In this document: positions 51,114 through 60,083 of the stretch, in pieces
Layout: each line of letters starts with the position of its first letter
Position numbering within the stretch: the stretch's first letter is position 1
From: SZUA-229 sp036567985
GTDB taxonomy: Bacteria > Pseudomonadota > Gammaproteobacteria > SZUA-229
Assembly: GCA_036567985.1 (NCBI GenBank)
Contig: DATCTK010000016.1
Span: forward strand, 62,001 to 126,000
Reading direction: 5' to 3'
DNA: 64,000 nucleotides
Translations under genes and position numbers: made by a program
Notes under the pieces: model-generated
Told to the model about the DNA's origin: nothing
The model's input: only the letters and a program-made list of their open reading frames with translations
Databases searched by the model: none

Positions 51114-52277
51114 TTAATCTGCAGTCCAGTGCTCTGTGGCTATGCCCTCGCCCAGGTCTGCTTCCACCAGACGTCGCCGCACTTCCAGTAATTTCTCCAG
51201 CAATGCCGCTTCATATTTTTCGTAAGCCTCGGCATCCGGTACCCGGTTAACCACCACACCGAGTAACTCGGTAATCGCGTTGCCGATCGAATTCTGGCTG
51301 ATGGTGACAATCAGGTCGCCCTGATCATTACGGTAAATAAGCTGCTTGAATGCCGGTTGCCAGCGAATTGAATTGGCATATTTTGGATCACGAATACAAT
51401 GCTCGCGCACCTTCCTCGCAGCTCCCATAAAATCATTGTTAAACAGCAATATGGATTCAATTGCCTGTGGAAAATAGGCGTCTTTGGGTACCGGTGAATT
51501 ACGTGATGATACCTGTGAGAAAAAGGCTCGGTAGAAATCGATAAAGCCCTTTAGTACTTCGTCATACTCCTGCCAGAAACGAATCTGCTTTAACGCATCA
51601 CTGCCGCCAATAATTTTCCAGCTAGGCAGGCCCTGCGGATAACCGGTAAGTGACAGGGTCGATGCATTCATATCAACCGGCTGCAATATCTGTAAATCCA
51701 GTTCGCCGAGGAACCGCTTATACACATCACGCATATACGACTGGAATAAACTGTTCTGGCCACCGTCGGTCAGGTTTGGGTTGCTCGGGTCTGCAAAATC
51801 GGCCTGCTCAAGCTGGTGCTTATCGAATACAATAAAATGGTTATGCAACATGCGGATACTGGGCACACCGGGTGACGTCAGTGGCCAGGTGGCATCAAGA
51901 CTGGCCTCGCCTGCCAGTACCAGGTGATCATCCGGGTTGGGGTACTGCTCCAGCATATAGTCGATAATAATCTGGTTCATACGATTCCAGTCATGTTTAA
52001 CCTGCTCTGGAATCTGTGTACGCCGCACTGGGCGACCTAAAGGGTTCAGAATAGACTTGGAGGTATTGTAGATAATCGAGGTATCGAATTCGTTGGAGTG
52101 CCCCAGTGCCTTACGGTACATCAGCAGGCCTTCCGGATTTTCCAGCAGGCCATTATTATGTATTAGATCATTGAGATTTTCAGTGCTATTAAAGAACTCG
52201 TTGGGCGCCATACCCTCCGGCACATCCAGAGGTATAGGCCTGAAAGGGGTAACGATTTTCCGTGGACCAGTTTTCAT
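51114..52277 (-). CDS. Unrecognised 388-residue protein
   Basis: A soluble protein without signal or membrane segments. Distinctive parts are DDHLVLAGEASLDATWPLTSPGVPSIRMLHNHFIVFDKHQLEQADF, then FLGELDLQILQPVDMNASTLSLTGYPQGLPSWKIIGG, then LIVTISQNSIGNAITELLGVVVNRVP. The HNHFIVF segment recalls histidine-triad nucleotide-binding proteins, but a full HIT motif is not seen. The ATG at 52277 has GGAA 7 bp upstream; in-frame starts at 52292 and 52313 (TTG) are possible. Codon use is like the core genes, so it looks resident. Function unknown. Confidence 0.65.
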   Translation of the reverse strand: MKTGPRKIVTPFRPIPLDVPEGMAPNEFFNSTENLNDLIHNNGLLENPEGLLMYRKALGHSNEFDTSIIYNTSKSILNPLGRPVRRTQIPEQVKHDWNRMNQIIIDYMLEQYPNPDDHLVLAGEASLDATWPLTSPGVPSIRMLHNHFIVFDKHQLEQADFADPSNPNLTDGGQNSLFQSYMRDVYKRFLGELDLQILQPVDMNASTLSLTGYPQGLPSWKIIGGSDALKQIRFWQEYDEVLKGFIDFYRAFFSQVSSRNSPVPKDAYFPQAIESILLFNNDFMGAARKVREHCIRDPKYANSIRWQPAFKQLIYRNDQGDLIVTISQNSIGNAITELLGVVVNRVPDAEAYEKYEAALLEKLLEVRRRLVEADLGEGIATEHWTAD

Positions 52278-52426
52278 TATATTTTCCGGCATCGAATGTC
52301 TATTAACACTCAATATAACACGTGAAAAATAAAGCCCGTATCAAGATTTTTAATCCATATATTCAGACAAAATATGGCTTGAGTACAGCTTTAAGCCTCT
52401 GTAGAGAATTAACGGCGGCTATAAAA

Positions 52427-53059
52427 TTACTTAAGAAAGGGGTTACCGAGACGCTCGGCGCCAATGGTCGATTCAGGCCCATGGCCGGGAATAAAACGGT
52501 AGCTGTCTTCCAGTTTCATTAGTTTGTCGCTAATTGAACTGATCAGCTGTTGATGGTTGCCCCGTGGAAAGTCAGTGCGCCCAATTGAACCGTTAAACAG
52601 CACATCTCCCACCCAGAGTAACTGTTGTGGCACATGCTGAAGCACAATATGTCCCGGTGTATGTCCGGGTGTGTGCAGCACGCTGAATTGCTCGTTTCCG
52701 AGTGTTAAGGTAGATGATTCATCCAGCCATTGATCTGGCAGGAACTTATCCACCGGGGGAAAGCCGAACATTTCACACTGCATAGCCATAGCATCGAGCA
52801 AAAACTGGTCGTCAGGGTGCGGGCCAATAACCGGTAAATTAAATTCTTTTTTTAGTTGGGCACAGCCCCCCACATGATCAAGGTGACCGTGGGTTAACCA
52901 AACTGCAGTTAGATTAACGCCCTCATCCTCAACTGCTGCCATCAGTTTCTGGATTTCACCACCCGGGTCTACCAGTACAGCATCGCGGGTCTGGTCACAC
53001 CATAACAGGGAACAGTTCTGCTGGAATGGCGTGACCGGAATAATACGGTACTGCAACAT
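52427..53059 (-). CDS. gloC: Metallo-beta-lactamase-fold hydrolase, GloC type
   Basis: A 210-residue hydrolase with the metal site THGHLDHVGG, HTPGHTPGHIVL, VGDVLF and the C-terminal IPGHGPES. The short form without the GloB C-terminal domain matches YcbL/GloC, a hydroxyacylglutathione hydrolase in the methylglyoxal pathway. It follows an FMN reductase gene by 6 bp on the same strand. Confidence 0.9.
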   Translation of the reverse strand: MLQYRIIPVTPFQQNCSLLWCDQTRDAVLVDPGGEIQKLMAAVEDEGVNLTAVWLTHGHLDHVGGCAQLKKEFNLPVIGPHPDDQFLLDAMAMQCEMFGFPPVDKFLPDQWLDESSTLTLGNEQFSVLHTPGHTPGHIVLQHVPQQLLWVGDVLFNGSIGRTDFPRGNHQQLISSISDKLMKLEDSYRFIPGHGPESTIGAERLGNPFLK

Positions 53060-53065
53060 CGGGTA

Positions 53066-53677
53066 TTACATTCCATTACCAAATTTATCGGTGGCGGTGG
53101 CACCGCTGTCACGTACCAGCTTCAGCGCAATTACGTACTGTTTGAGGATATTCAGTGACCACTCAATGCGCTCTCTGAAATAGGCATCCGCATCGGCGTT
53201 ATTATCGGCTGCATTTTCATTCAGTACTTTTTCTACATTACGAATAATCACATGCTCGGGAATATAACAGAGTCGACTGTTTTTATAACTGCTCATACGC
53301 AGTTCAGCCACCGGATAGGCGCCGCCATCGGCGGATGACACACTGACAATTTTTGCCGGTTTATGTGCCAGTTCATTTTTACCGAAGATCAGGAAAAAAT
53401 TCTTTAATCCTGCTGGAACCTGTCCGTGCCATTCAGGGGTAATCACCACAAAGCCGTCACTGGACGACAATGTCTGGCAATATGGGGCGAGTAAGTTGTT
53501 CCACTTTTCATCACCATCCCAGATACCCTGATCCCAGAGTGGCAATGGGTTATTTGCCAGGTCGATAATCGGCGCCTCGTCACAAATCCCATTCAGCAAT
53601 GTTTGCTGATAATGCCTGGCCACTTTACTGCTTTGTGAATCGTTACGGTGACTGCCTGAAATAATACATATTTTCAT
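53066..53677 (-). CDS. NADPH-dependent FMN reductase-family protein
   Basis: A 203-residue flavodoxin-fold protein. ICIISGSHRNDSQSSKVARH is the phosphate-binding start, FVVITPEWHGQVPAGLKNFF is the flavin segment (usually TPEYN), and SADGGAYPVAELRM follows. The extra C-terminal ~50 residues rich in Asn, Ala and Asp are unusual. Probably an azoreductase or quinone/chromate reductase type enzyme; substrate unknown. It sits between a small unknown gene and gloC in one unit. Confidence 0.86.
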   Translation of the reverse strand: MKICIISGSHRNDSQSSKVARHYQQTLLNGICDEAPIIDLANNPLPLWDQGIWDGDEKWNNLLAPYCQTLSSSDGFVVITPEWHGQVPAGLKNFFLIFGKNELAHKPAKIVSVSSADGGAYPVAELRMSSYKNSRLCYIPEHVIIRNVEKVLNENAADNNADADAYFRERIEWSLNILKQYVIALKLVRDSGATATDKFGNGM

Positions 53678-53699
53678 TGTTTGACTGTTCCTGTTTATA

Positions 53700-54029
53700 T
53701 TATTGAGTAATGAGCTTTAAATTGAATTCACCGCCCTGCTCTGTCACCCGTACTTCAATCAACTCCGGGTTGCGTTCCTGCAGGTAACAACAGAGTACCT
53801 GTGCCTGGTTTTTATTGTGATCATCAATGGCGATCAGTAGCTGCATCGCCACATAAAGCTGTTTCTGGTAAGCATCCGGGGTTGCAACCGGTTGCTCTCC
53901 CAGCATAATCCCTGTATCCATATCCCGATCCATTTCATCAAGGTATCGGCGCACACGTCCCGGCAGACGATCCTGTGACGCCTGGAAAATATTCTGCTGA
54001 TTCAAGGTAACGACAAAAGCTGCTGGCAT
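53700..54029 (-). CDS. Small unrecognised protein, first gene of the gloC unit
   Basis: A 109-residue protein beginning MPAAFVVTLNQQNIFQASQDRLPGRVRRYLDEMDRDMDTGIMLGEQ, with a central helix YQKQLYVAMQLLIAIDDHNKNQAQVLCCYLQERNPEL. No signal or membrane helix. It lies 22 bp before the FMN reductase gene. Its compact helical make-up and core-like codon use argue that it is real. Family not recognised. Confidence 0.68.
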   Translation of the reverse strand: MPAAFVVTLNQQNIFQASQDRLPGRVRRYLDEMDRDMDTGIMLGEQPVATPDAYQKQLYVAMQLLIAIDDHNKNQAQVLCCYLQERNPELIEVRVTEQGGEFNLKLITQ

Positions 54030-54077
54030 GGTTTATTTCTGTAGATTGGCTGCGTTTATACTTACCCACCATACAAT

Positions 54078-54107
54078 AAAAAAGGCCGTTAATACACCGG
54101 CCTTTTT
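54078..54107 (-). terminator. Terminator between tpm and the gloC unit
   Basis: AAAAAGGCCG pairs with CGGCCTTTTT around a 9-nt loop, 23 bp after the tpm stop. The arms are A and T rich, so it can work on either strand. Confidence 0.88.
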
Positions 54108-54130
54108 CGCGGAATAATGTTGCCAGTGAC

Positions 54131-54784
54131 TCAGCGGGTTATTTTATACACACGCTCGAACATCTGGCTCAGCCCACTCTCCCTGAACCTGGGGGAATCA
54201 TCTATCACATTGCGTTCATCAAGCAGACTGATATCAAACGATGGCTGGTACAGTCGCTCTACTTCATTATGGCTGACCGCAAAGGGCGGCCCCTGCATCA
54301 GTTGCTGTTCGTAATCCAGGGTTACCAGCAATATACTGACAGACTGTGGCAAGATACGTTGCAGCAGCTCGACATACCTGGTACGCATCTCTGCTGGTAG
54401 TGCGATCAATGATGCACGGTCATACACTGCGGTCACCGACTGCAGCAGTCCGGCATTCAGTTTAAAAAAATCACCCTGTAAAAGCTGGATATCCTCGGCC
54501 TGATGCAGGGTAAATTCCCCCTGCTGACTCGAGGTCGCAGTGAGTTGTTGCTCATCAATAAACTGTTGCAGCGCCTGCTCACTGCATTCCACACCCATGA
54601 CCTGGCAACCCTGTGCGGCCAGCCACACCATATCCAGGCTTTTTCCACACAGTGGTACCAGCACCTGCTGTCCATTTTCGACGGCAATTTCAGACCAGTA
54701 TTGCGCCAGATTCGGGTTAACCTGATCCAGATGAAAGCCGATTTGCTGGTCTGCCCAGCGCTGTTTCCAGAAATCTATGTGCAT
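54131..54784 (-). CDS. tpm: Thiopurine S-methyltransferase family protein
   Basis: A 217-residue SAM-dependent methyltransferase. It starts MHIDFWKQRWADQQIGFHLDQVNPNL, and the SAM motif is VLVPLCGKSLDMVWLAAQGCQVMGVECSEQAL, both diagnostic of TPMT. In bacteria the natural substrates may be selenium or tellurium compounds. The open frame continues to 54904, but that extension reads through an AACGC palindrome arm (FAFIRVHLRSFAF) and is not coding. Confidence 0.92.
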   Translation of the reverse strand: MHIDFWKQRWADQQIGFHLDQVNPNLAQYWSEIAVENGQQVLVPLCGKSLDMVWLAAQGCQVMGVECSEQALQQFIDEQQLTATSSQQGEFTLHQAEDIQLLQGDFFKLNAGLLQSVTAVYDRASLIALPAEMRTRYVELLQRILPQSVSILLVTLDYEQQLMQGPPFAVSHNEVERLYQPSFDISLLDERNVIDDSPRFRESGLSQMFERVYKITR

Positions 54785-54818
54785 ATAAATCAAAACCCTG
54801 TATTGAAAACCCAAAGCA

Positions 54819-54986
54819 GAAGAAAACGCGAATGAACGCAAATGAACGCGAATAAACGCAAAATTTATATGGGCCGTATTCAATGCAGTTAAATTGGCAT
54901 GCACCTCACGCTCCCTGCTTATATTTATAAAGCGCGGTTTTAATAGCGTCTATTTGCGTTGTTAGCGTTCATTCGCGTTTTCTTTT
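54819..54986. repeat. AACGC palindrome, subtype A, copy 4
   Basis: Left arm 54819-54862 (AGAAGAAAACGCGAATGAAC onward) and right arm 54942-54986 (ending CATTCGCGTTTTCTTTT), spacer ~80 bp. It lies between the tpm start and the TCC-loop hairpins, so here it is upstream of a gene and not at a 3' end. Confidence 0.9.
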
Positions 54987-55025
54987 GACTAATGACGTCC
55001 GACCCATGACTAACGACTGTTCACC

Positions 55026-55112
55026 TGCCTCCCGCGAAATACCGCCCGTCCTGGGCATAACCGCTACCGGCGTCCTGCCTCTCGCGGAATACCGTACATC
55101 CTGTACATAAAA
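55026..55112 (+). repeat. TCC-loop hairpin element, two tandem units
   Basis: Two ~45-bp units start CTGCC-TC(C/T)-CGCG-(A/G)-AATACCG. The first carries GCCC-gtcct-GGGC (55044-55056), the second GTAC-atcct-GTAC (55094-55106). The second runs straight into the terminator of the comEA-like gene. Confidence 0.88.
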
Positions 55113-55137
55113 ATACCCCGACAAGGCGGGGTATTTA
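55109..55137 (-). terminator. Terminator after the comEA-like gene
   Basis: AAATACCCCG pairs with CGGGGTATTT around ACAAGG, 28 bp beyond the minus-strand stop codon. On the minus strand the stem ends in ATTTTTATG, giving a U tract. Confidence 0.82.
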
Positions 55138-55164
55138 TTGTACAGCTGTTTTACTGGATATTAA

Positions 55165-55422
55165 CTACAATGTCATCTTGTCGCGATTTTTCTCGATGGT
55201 TTGATCGCCGATGCCCTTGACGTTCTGCAGGTCTTCCAGCGTATTGAACGGCCCGTGCTGTGTGCGATAATCGACTATCGCCTGGGCTTTCTTTTCACCA
55301 ATACCATTCAGCTCGCTGGATAATACGACTGCATCCGCCTGGTTAATATTCACACTACCCGCCTGTGCTAATCCTGCAATGAGCAGTGCGCTGCAAAACA
55401 ATATAGCTTTTATCATTTTCAT
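55165..55422 (-). CDS. ComEA-like helix-hairpin-helix protein
   Basis: An 85-residue exported protein with a signal peptide (MKMIKAILFCSALLIAGLAQA) and one helix-hairpin-helix domain: VNINQADAVVLSSELNGIGEKKAQAIVDYRTQHGPFNTLEDLQNVKGIGDQTIEK. This is the short ComEA of Gram-negative bacteria, a periplasmic DNA-binding protein that pulls in DNA during natural transformation. GAGGAG ribosome site. Other competence genes are not in the window. Confidence 0.9.
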   Translation of the reverse strand: MKMIKAILFCSALLIAGLAQAGSVNINQADAVVLSSELNGIGEKKAQAIVDYRTQHGPFNTLEDLQNVKGIGDQTIEKNRDKMTL

Positions 55423-55478
55423 TTGATGACTCCTCAGTCCATTTTTGAAGGAGCCGTTACCGTATAAAAATGTGCGCC

Positions 55479-56189
55479 TTAGAACAATTCGGAAATTTCT
55501 GAATTTATTGTACGTAAAACCGCCAATGGCGTGTCAGACTGGGTAATGGGTCGGCCGATCACCAGGTAGTCCGAACCGGCTTTGAGTGCGTCCTGTGGCG
55601 TCATAATGCGGTGCTGATCATCCGCTGAGCTGCCTGCAGGGCGTATGCCCGGAGATACCAGCAGGAAGTCCTGGCCCAGTGCGGCTTTCATGGCCTCGGC
55701 CTCCTGCGCCGAACAAACCACACCATCGAGGCCCGATGACTGCGCCAGACGGGCCAGGCTCAGGCCCTGTTCCGCCGGGGTTCGGTTAATGCCCAGTTCC
55801 TGCAGGTCTTCTGCCGACATACTGGTGAGTACGGTAACGGCGATCAGGTAAGGTGTGTTTTCTCCACTGCTGCGCTTTGCCAGTGCCGTGGCGGCGGCTT
55901 CCATCATGCGTCGACCACCTGCGGCATGCACATTCACCATCCATACGCCGAGATCTGCGGCCGCCTCACAGGCACGGGCCACGGTATTGGGAATATCATG
56001 GTATTTGAGGTCGAGAAACACCTCGAAGCCCTTCTTCTGGATGGCTTCAACAAAGGCCGGACCCAGCCGGGTAAACATTTCCTTGCCCACTTTGAGGCGA
56101 CACAGCGAGGGCTCAAGCTGGTCGATCAGTTCAAAGGCGGCGCGCTCACTGGGGTAATCAAGGGCAAGGATGACTTTACAATCGGACAT
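55479..56189 (-). CDS. pyrF: Orotidine 5'-phosphate decarboxylase
   Basis: A 236-residue TIM-barrel enzyme, last step of UMP synthesis. VILALDYPS, the catalytic block FLDLKYHDIPNTVARA (Asp-Lys-Asp array) and LVSPGIRP with YLVIGRPIT are all present. The ATG at 56189 is used; the frame extends 5 codons upstream to a TTG. It follows lapB, the common gammaproteobacterial order. Confidence 0.97.
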   Translation of the reverse strand: MSDCKVILALDYPSERAAFELIDQLEPSLCRLKVGKEMFTRLGPAFVEAIQKKGFEVFLDLKYHDIPNTVARACEAAADLGVWMVNVHAAGGRRMMEAAATALAKRSSGENTPYLIAVTVLTSMSAEDLQELGINRTPAEQGLSLARLAQSSGLDGVVCSAQEAEAMKAALGQDFLLVSPGIRPAGSSADDQHRIMTPQDALKAGSDYLVIGRPITQSDTPLAVLRTINSEISELF

Positions 56190-56246
56190 AGTAACTAAAC
56201 TCAATGTAACTCAGGGCACATGTAACTCAGGCCATATAACGGGGAC

Positions 56247-57428
56247 TCAATCGGCTTTTGGCGCCATACTACTCCAGCTATGGCAGGTAGGACATAACCA
56301 CACATGGGTATTGGCTGTGTAGCCACACTTCACACACTGGTAGGCATGGTGCCTGGCGATAATGGCATTGACCACGCCGGGAATAATGGATTCAGTATAA
56401 TCATGCTGCTGACCTGCAGGCTGCTTGATCTGTGCATCCACCAGGGCTTTCAGGGCACTCAGCGAAGGATGTCGGCTGGCTGCATCGGACAGATACTCCA
56501 TCGCCGCCTGGTTGCCATGCAATTCTTCAATCAGCGGCACCAGCTGGTTCAGCAGCGGCAGTTCCGGGTATTTGCGATCTATCGATTGCAGATAGGCCAG
56601 CCCCTTGGGCAGGCTGGACAGGTTGCGATAACATAGCAGTAATCGTTTGACCACCAGCGGAAACATCTGGATATCCTGCTGTTCCACCTGGCGTAGAAAG
56701 CGTATCGCCTTTTGCGGGCGACCACGGTTTATCGCCAGATCCGCCAGCATAATCGAGGCGCGCACGCAGTTTTTATCCACATTCAGAGCCTGGGTGGCGA
56801 GTGATTCCGCTTCGCGAAAATCCTGTTGCGTGATCATCTGCTGGCTCAGTTCACAGTAATACTGGGCAATCACCCGGTTCAGACGCCCATCTCCACGGCG
56901 TTGGTGGCGGATGGCGATATTGATCGCCTGATCCCACTCCTGCTCGCTCTCGTAAATGCTCATCAGACATTTCTGCGCTTCCTGGGTGTATTCCTCGTCC
57001 TCAACCACCTGCTTGAACAGACCCTCCGCCCGATCCAGCCAGCCTGCCTGCAGGTAATCCTTGGCCAGGGAGATCAGCACGGTGGACTTGTATTCCGCCG
57101 GCAGGGATGGCCTGGCGAGCAGGTTCTGGTGCAGCTTGATCGCTTTATCGATTTCTCCCTGGCGGCGGAAAATTGCCCCCAGCGCGAGGCTGGTATCAAT
57201 GGTCTCCCAGTCGGTTTCCACCAGCTCGATAAAGATATCCAGCGCCTTGTCCTGCTGGTCATTCAGCAGGTAGTTCAGGCCCTGGAAATAGTCATTGGAG
57301 AAGCGCAGTTTCTTTTTCTGTTTACGCAGGCGTCGGCGGGCAATCACATAGCCCAGCACAAAGCCCATTACAGGCAGCAGAATCACCAGCCAGTCGGCTG
57401 TGAAGTTGAAATGCAGAATGTCTGTCAT
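56247..57428 (-). CDS. lapB: LapB (YciM), lipopolysaccharide assembly regulator
   Basis: A 393-residue protein with one N-terminal membrane helix (WLVILLPVMGFVLGYVIARRRL), then about nine TPR units (residues ~45-345), then a rubredoxin-type zinc knuckle, CVKCGYTANTHVWLCPTCHSW. LapB guides the protease FtsH to LpxC and so sets lipopolysaccharide synthesis. It follows lapA by 15 bp. Confidence 0.95.
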   Translation of the reverse strand: MTDILHFNFTADWLVILLPVMGFVLGYVIARRRLRKQKKKLRFSNDYFQGLNYLLNDQQDKALDIFIELVETDWETIDTSLALGAIFRRQGEIDKAIKLHQNLLARPSLPAEYKSTVLISLAKDYLQAGWLDRAEGLFKQVVEDEEYTQEAQKCLMSIYESEQEWDQAINIAIRHQRRGDGRLNRVIAQYYCELSQQMITQQDFREAESLATQALNVDKNCVRASIMLADLAINRGRPQKAIRFLRQVEQQDIQMFPLVVKRLLLCYRNLSSLPKGLAYLQSIDRKYPELPLLNQLVPLIEELHGNQAAMEYLSDAASRHPSLSALKALVDAQIKQPAGQQHDYTESIIPGVVNAIIARHHAYQCVKCGYTANTHVWLCPTCHSWSSMAPKAD

Positions 57429-57443
57429 CAGTTAAGTTTCAGG

Positions 57444-57725
57444 TCATTTTCCAGGTTTTTGCAAAACACCGGACAGGCCCTGCAGTGTTTCTTTTTTGCG
57501 CTGTAAACGACGTATGGTTCTTTTCTGACTGAATAGTGTAACAAGGTTAATTGCATAACCCAGTATGACACCGATTAACATCGCAATCAGCAAGATAACG
57601 GTAAGCGGTAAATCCAGTTGAACAGTGAATAAATCGACAGTGACCAGCTGCGCATTTTTAAAGGTAAATGCAGCAATCACTAAAATAAGAGGTATAGATA
57701 CGAGCAAACTTATAAAGCGTTTCAT
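57444..57725 (-). CDS. lapA: LapA, lipopolysaccharide assembly membrane protein (DUF1049)
   Basis: A 93-residue protein with two membrane helices (FISLLVSIPLILVIAAFTFKN and LPLTVILLIAMLIGVILGYAI) and a basic C-terminal tail, the LapA/DUF1049 pattern. FKNAQLVTVDLF between them is typical. It works with LapB. The order rpsA-ihfB-lapA-lapB-pyrF is conserved in this class. Confidence 0.92.
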   Translation of the reverse strand: MKRFISLLVSIPLILVIAAFTFKNAQLVTVDLFTVQLDLPLTVILLIAMLIGVILGYAINLVTLFSQKRTIRRLQRKKETLQGLSGVLQKPGK

Positions 57726-57807
57726 GGGATTAATCGGCTGCTCTATCCTGTGGCTGGCCCAATAGATGGCCCAGAGGTTGACCTGTTAATGCCTGAAATA
57801 GCACAGC

Positions 57808-58107
57808 TTACTGCTGCTGTTTTTTTAACGAGTCGTTAACTCGCTCACGCAATTCCTTACCAGGCTTGAAATGAGGTACATATTTACCGGGCAATGACAC
57901 GGAGTCGCCGGTTTTCGGATTACGTCCTGACCTTGGCGGTCTGAAATGCAGGCTGAAACTGCCAAAACCCCGTATTTCAATACGTTCGCCGGTTGCCAGT
58001 GCTTCTGACATCTGTTCCAGCAGGCTTTTAACGGCCAGTTCTACGTCTTTGTAAGCCAGATGGTTCTGCTTTCGCGCCATCAATTCAATCAGCTCAGACT
58101 TCATCAT
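57808..58107 (-). CDS. ihfB: Integration host factor beta subunit
   Basis: A 99-residue DNA-bending protein of the HU/IHF family: MKSELIELMARKQNHLAYKDVE, then GERIEIRGFGSFSLHFRPPRSGRNPKTGDSVSLPGKYVPHFKPGKELRERV. The start at 58107 aligns with E. coli IhfB. An upstream in-frame ATG at 58134 has a GGGGAAAT site in front and would add nine residues, so the true start needs testing. It lies downstream of rpsA as usual. Confidence 0.94.
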   Translation of the reverse strand: MMKSELIELMARKQNHLAYKDVELAVKSLLEQMSEALATGERIEIRGFGSFSLHFRPPRSGRNPKTGDSVSLPGKYVPHFKPGKELRERVNDSLKKQQQ

Positions 58108-58279
58108 CGCTCTGGTAACGACTTCACCCGACATTATATATTTCCCCATTTAAATACAGCGGTCATCCCTGACCACACTGCATATGTTAGTAACTTATCA
58201 CCATATTATAGTAACGAATCCAGCTTTGTCACCTAAGCCGCTGAAAAAACTACATAATATGGTAAAAAGCTAGCTAACC

Positions 58280-59953
58280 CTAGTCGTTATTGGCATCCAT
58301 TTGCTCTTTCAGCAGGTCGCCCAGGGTTGTTGCCGCTGGTGCTGAGTCAGAACCGTAGTCTTTAATAGCCTGCGCTTCGTCATCGGCATCCTTGGCTTTA
58401 ATTGACAGGTTGATGGTGCGAGTCTTGCGATCAACGCCAATAAACTTGGCTTCAATCTCTTCACCCTCTTTGAGGAGAGTACGCGCATCTTCAACACGGT
58501 CACGGGACAGCTCAGATGCACGCAGTGTGCCCTCAATGCCGTCGCCCAGGTCAATTATAGCGGCCTTGGCATCAACTTCCTTGATAACACCCTTAACCAG
58601 CGCACCCTTGCCGTTTGCGGCTACAAAGTTAGAGAACGGATCCTGTTCCATCTGCTTAACACCCAGCGAGATACGCTCACGCTCAGGATCAATCGACAGT
58701 ACAACCGCTTCCAGCTCATCGCCCTTGTTGTAGTTCTGTACCAGGTCTTCACCGGTTGAATCCCATGACAGGTCAGACAGGTGAATCAGGCCATCAATGC
58801 CGCCGTCCAGGCCAACGAATATACCGAAGTCAGTGATTGACTTGATCTTGCCAGAGACCTTGTCACCCTTGTTATGGGTTGCACCGAACTCATCCCATGG
58901 GTTAGCTGAACACTGCTTCATGCCCAGTGAGATACGACGACGTTCTTCGTCGATATCCAGGATCATGACTTCAACTTCATCGCCCAGGGTAACCACTTTA
59001 GCCGGGTTAACGTTCTTGTTGGTCCAGTCCATTTCAGATACGTGTACCAGGCCTTCAACACCGTCTTCGATCTCAACGAAACAACCGTAATCAGTGATAT
59101 TGCTAACCTTACCAGACAGGCGTGAACCTTCTGGGTAACGCTTGGCAATCGCTGCCCATGGGTCTTCACCCAGTTGCTTGAGGCCCAGTGATACACGGTT
59201 ACGCTCTTTATCAAACTTGAGCACAACCACTTCGATTTCCTGACCCACTTCAACGATTTCAGATGGATGCTTAACGCGCTTCCATGCCATATCGGTGATG
59301 TGTAACAGACCGTCGATGCCACCCAGGTCCAGGAAAGCGCCGTAATCGGTCAGGTTCTTCACGATGCCCTTAACGGTCTTGCCTTCTTCCAGGCTATCCA
59401 GCAGCTCTTCACGCTCTGCACTGTATTCAGACTCAACCACTGCACGACGTGAAACAACGACGTTGTTACGCTTCTGGTCCAGTTTAATAACTTTGAATTC
59501 AAGTTCCTTACCTTCGAGGTAAGAGGTGTCGCGTACTGGGCGTACATCAACCAGTGAACCCGGCAGGAAGGCGCGGATATCGCCCAGCTCAACCGTAAAG
59601 CCACCTTTAACCTTGCCAGTAATAATACCGGTAATGATTTCTTCTGCATCATGGGCTGCTTCCAGCTTGATCCAGGCTTTGGCACGCTTGGCCTTGTCAC
59701 GAGACAGGCGGGTTTCGCCCCAACCGTCTTCAACTGCTTCCAGAACAACTTCAATTTCATCGCCAACCTGAACTTCAAGCTTACCATCGCTCATAAACTG
59801 TGATTCAGGGATAACACCTTCAGATTTCAGACCCGCTGCAACGGTCACGTAACCACCGGAGATATCAACAACTGTACCCATCACGATGGTACCGGTGTTC
59901 ATTTCGGTTTCTTGTAAGCTCTGTTCAAAGAGTTCAGCAAAAGATTCAGACAT
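58280..59953 (-). CDS. rpsA: 30S ribosomal protein S1
   Basis: A 557-residue protein with six S1 (OB-fold) domains. Domain 1 begins GTIVMGTVVDISGGYVTVAAGLKSEGVIP. Repeats such as VKNLTDYGAFLDLGGIDGLLHITDM, VSNITDYGCFVEIEDGVEGLVHVSEMDW and IKSITDFGIFVGLDGGIDGLIHLSDLSW mark domains 3 to 5. It binds mRNA at the 30S platform. The ATG at 59953 gives the standard MSESFAELFEQSL start. It follows cmk; the ~130-bp leader contains a stable hairpin. Confidence 0.97.
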   Translation of the reverse strand: MSESFAELFEQSLQETEMNTGTIVMGTVVDISGGYVTVAAGLKSEGVIPESQFMSDGKLEVQVGDEIEVVLEAVEDGWGETRLSRDKAKRAKAWIKLEAAHDAEEIITGIITGKVKGGFTVELGDIRAFLPGSLVDVRPVRDTSYLEGKELEFKVIKLDQKRNNVVVSRRAVVESEYSAEREELLDSLEEGKTVKGIVKNLTDYGAFLDLGGIDGLLHITDMAWKRVKHPSEIVEVGQEIEVVVLKFDKERNRVSLGLKQLGEDPWAAIAKRYPEGSRLSGKVSNITDYGCFVEIEDGVEGLVHVSEMDWTNKNVNPAKVVTLGDEVEVMILDIDEERRRISLGMKQCSANPWDEFGATHNKGDKVSGKIKSITDFGIFVGLDGGIDGLIHLSDLSWDSTGEDLVQNYNKGDELEAVVLSIDPERERISLGVKQMEQDPFSNFVAANGKGALVKGVIKEVDAKAAIIDLGDGIEGTLRASELSRDRVEDARTLLKEGEEIEAKFIGVDRKTRTINLSIKAKDADDEAQAIKDYGSDSAPAATTLGDLLKEQMDANND

Positions 59954-60044
59954 AAGAATTTCCATAGATTTCAACTGTAATGCCGTTGGATTAGCCGAAG
60001 TGAAAAAGGCGGCTGGACAATACAGGGTTATTGTTAAACATCAC

Positions 60045-60081
60045 TTACGCTCACCTGTTAGAGGTAAGTCTGAGCGTAAGC
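60045..60081 (-). promoter_or_regulatory. Hairpin between cmk and rpsA (rpsA leader)
   Basis: CTTACGCTCA at 60045-60054 pairs perfectly with TGAGCGTAAG at 60072-60081. The 17-nt loop contains a small inner CCT/AGG stem. It begins 3 bp after the cmk stop codon and has no T run, so it is more likely an RNA-processing or rpsA autoregulatory structure than a terminator. Confidence 0.55.
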
Positions 60082-60083
60082 AC

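Noticed and set aside
54785..54904. N-terminal extension of tpm
   Set aside because: The extra 40 residues (FAFIRVHLRSFAFSSA) are a translation of the AACGC palindrome arm; the family start is at 54784.
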